A stretch of DNA of 6,495 nt from Euryarchaeota archaeon UBA173 (GTDB lineage Archaea > Thermoplasmatota > Poseidoniia > Poseidoniales > Thalassarchaeaceae). The notes under the pieces were generated by a model. That model did not search any database. It saw nothing but the letters and a program-made list of their open reading frames with translations, and was not told the DNA's origin. Shown here in pieces: positions 6,370 through 6,495 of the stretch (within the stretch, counting starts at the first letter, position 1; each line of letters starts with the position of its first letter). The position numbers were made by a program, and so were the translations under genes. Location of the stretch: assembly GCA_002498925.1 (NCBI GenBank), contig DAJH01000050.1, positions 1-6,495 of the forward strand. The letters are read 5' to 3'.

Positions 6370-6420
6370 AATCGCCCTATTGGGGGCTATTGTGGTTTTT
6401 GAAGGAGGTTAGGTGGGAGA

Positions 6421-6442
6421 CGGGGCGGCAAAAGCCGCCCCG
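6421..6442 (-). terminator. Strong GC hairpin in the 16S trailer, possible terminator or processing stem
   Basis: CGGGGCGGC and GCCGCCCCG form a perfect nine-pair stem around a four-base loop (UUUU in the minus-strand transcript). It lies about 20 bases past the 16S end. The next transcribed bases, TCTCCCACCTAACCTCCTTC, are pyrimidine-rich but contain no U-run, so it is not a classical intrinsic terminator. It could separate rRNA transcription from aapJ, or act as a processing or stability structure. The fold is certain; the role is not. Confidence 0.45.
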
Positions 6443-6444
6443 AC

Positions 6445-6459
6445 CCCCGGTTTCCGAGG
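6445..6459 (-). other. Small hairpin just after the 16S 3' end
   Basis: In the minus-strand transcript CCUCGG-AAA-CCGGGG forms a six-pair stem with one U-G wobble, starting about five bases after the presumed 16S end. It sits directly before the stronger hairpin at 6421-6442. It may belong to the pre-16S trailer that is processed, or be a spacer fold. The function is inferred from position only. Confidence 0.4.
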
Positions 6460-6463
6460 TTCT

Positions 6464-6495
6464 TAGGAGGGGATCCATCTGCAGGTTCCCCTACA
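6464..6495 (-). rRNA. rrs: 3' end of 16S rRNA gene (partial, runs off the window)
   Basis: On the minus strand the last bases read TGTAGGGGAACCTGCAGATG followed by GATCCCCTCCTAA. This matches the universal 3' end of small-subunit rRNA: helix 45 (UGUAGG / CCUGCA) closed by the GGAA tetraloop whose two adenines are normally dimethylated by KsgA/Dim1, then GGAUC and the anti-Shine-Dalgarno CCUCC. The tail reads ATCCCCTCC where most organisms have ATCACCTCC, a C at the position of E. coli A1534. The exact mature 3' end (around 6463-6465) is estimated. No 23S, tRNA or 5S follows downstream, as in Thermoplasma-type archaea whose rRNA genes are unlinked. Only 32 bases are visible, so finer taxonomy is not possible from this gene. 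Confidence 0.92.

Noticed and set aside
5909..6412. Plus-strand open frame of 167 codons antisense to aapJ and its promoter
   Set aside because: It runs through the aapJ signal peptide and promoter on the opposite strand, shows no family motifs, and is explained by the codon structure of aapJ.
6401..6416. GGAGGTTAGGTGGG on the plus strand as a ribosome site for a plus-strand gene
   Set aside because: Only the antisense of the 16S trailer and 16S end follows to the window edge; there is no supported reading frame.
6320..6463. A tRNA gene or other RNA gene between 16S and aapJ
   Set aside because: I found no cloverleaf arms, GTTCRA-like T-loop or anticodon stem on the minus strand; only the short hairpins listed are present.

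Overview
The window reads as one minus-strand transcription direction from an archaeon. The last 32 bases (6464-6495) are the 3' end of a 16S rRNA gene, including the GGAA tetraloop of helix 45 and the anti-Shine-Dalgarno tail. No 23S or tRNA gene follows it; a protein operon starts about 145 bases later. An unlinked 16S, a TATA-box promoter at leaderless spacing and a DxDGDG-type acidic motif in a membrane protein point to Euryarchaeota of the Thermoplasmatota type, with marine Group II/III (Poseidoniia-like) relatives the best guess. That placement is inference; the archaeal promoter architecture is the firmest part.

Reading on the minus strand from the right: the 16S 3' end; two tandem hairpins (6421-6459); a promoter with a palindromic TATA element and an upstream inverted repeat (6342-6369); aapJ, a lipoprotein substrate-binding protein (6318-5104); a 101-base gap holding an 11-bp all-GC stem-loop and a possible second promoter; aapQ, a very long permease (5002-2528); aapM, a second long permease (2531-810); aapP, the ATPase (813-61); and a 60-base tail with a small hairpin. 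aapQ/aapM and aapM/aapP overlap by ATGA, so the three membrane-complex genes are probably translationally coupled. aapJ is set apart by the stem-loop, the usual layout when the binding protein is made in excess.

The four genes form a complete importer of the polar / general L-amino-acid ABC family (Aap/Bzt/Yhd type). AapJ captures amino acids outside the membrane, an AapQ-AapM heterodimer forms the channel, and AapP hydrolyses ATP. The family assignment is secure from many motifs. Both permeases are unusual: about 824 and 573 residues against roughly 400 and 385 in the bacterial family (remembered lengths), with hydrophobic N-terminal extensions and, in AapQ, two D-rich calcium-loop-like motifs, a 100-residue-spaced DPITGVK repeat and a Ser in place of the EAA-loop Gly. 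The middle of aapQ is also clearly AT-richer than its surroundings.

I do not see a wholly new system. The points of interest are the enlarged permeases, the compositional break inside aapQ and the regulatory layout between the rRNA gene and the operon.
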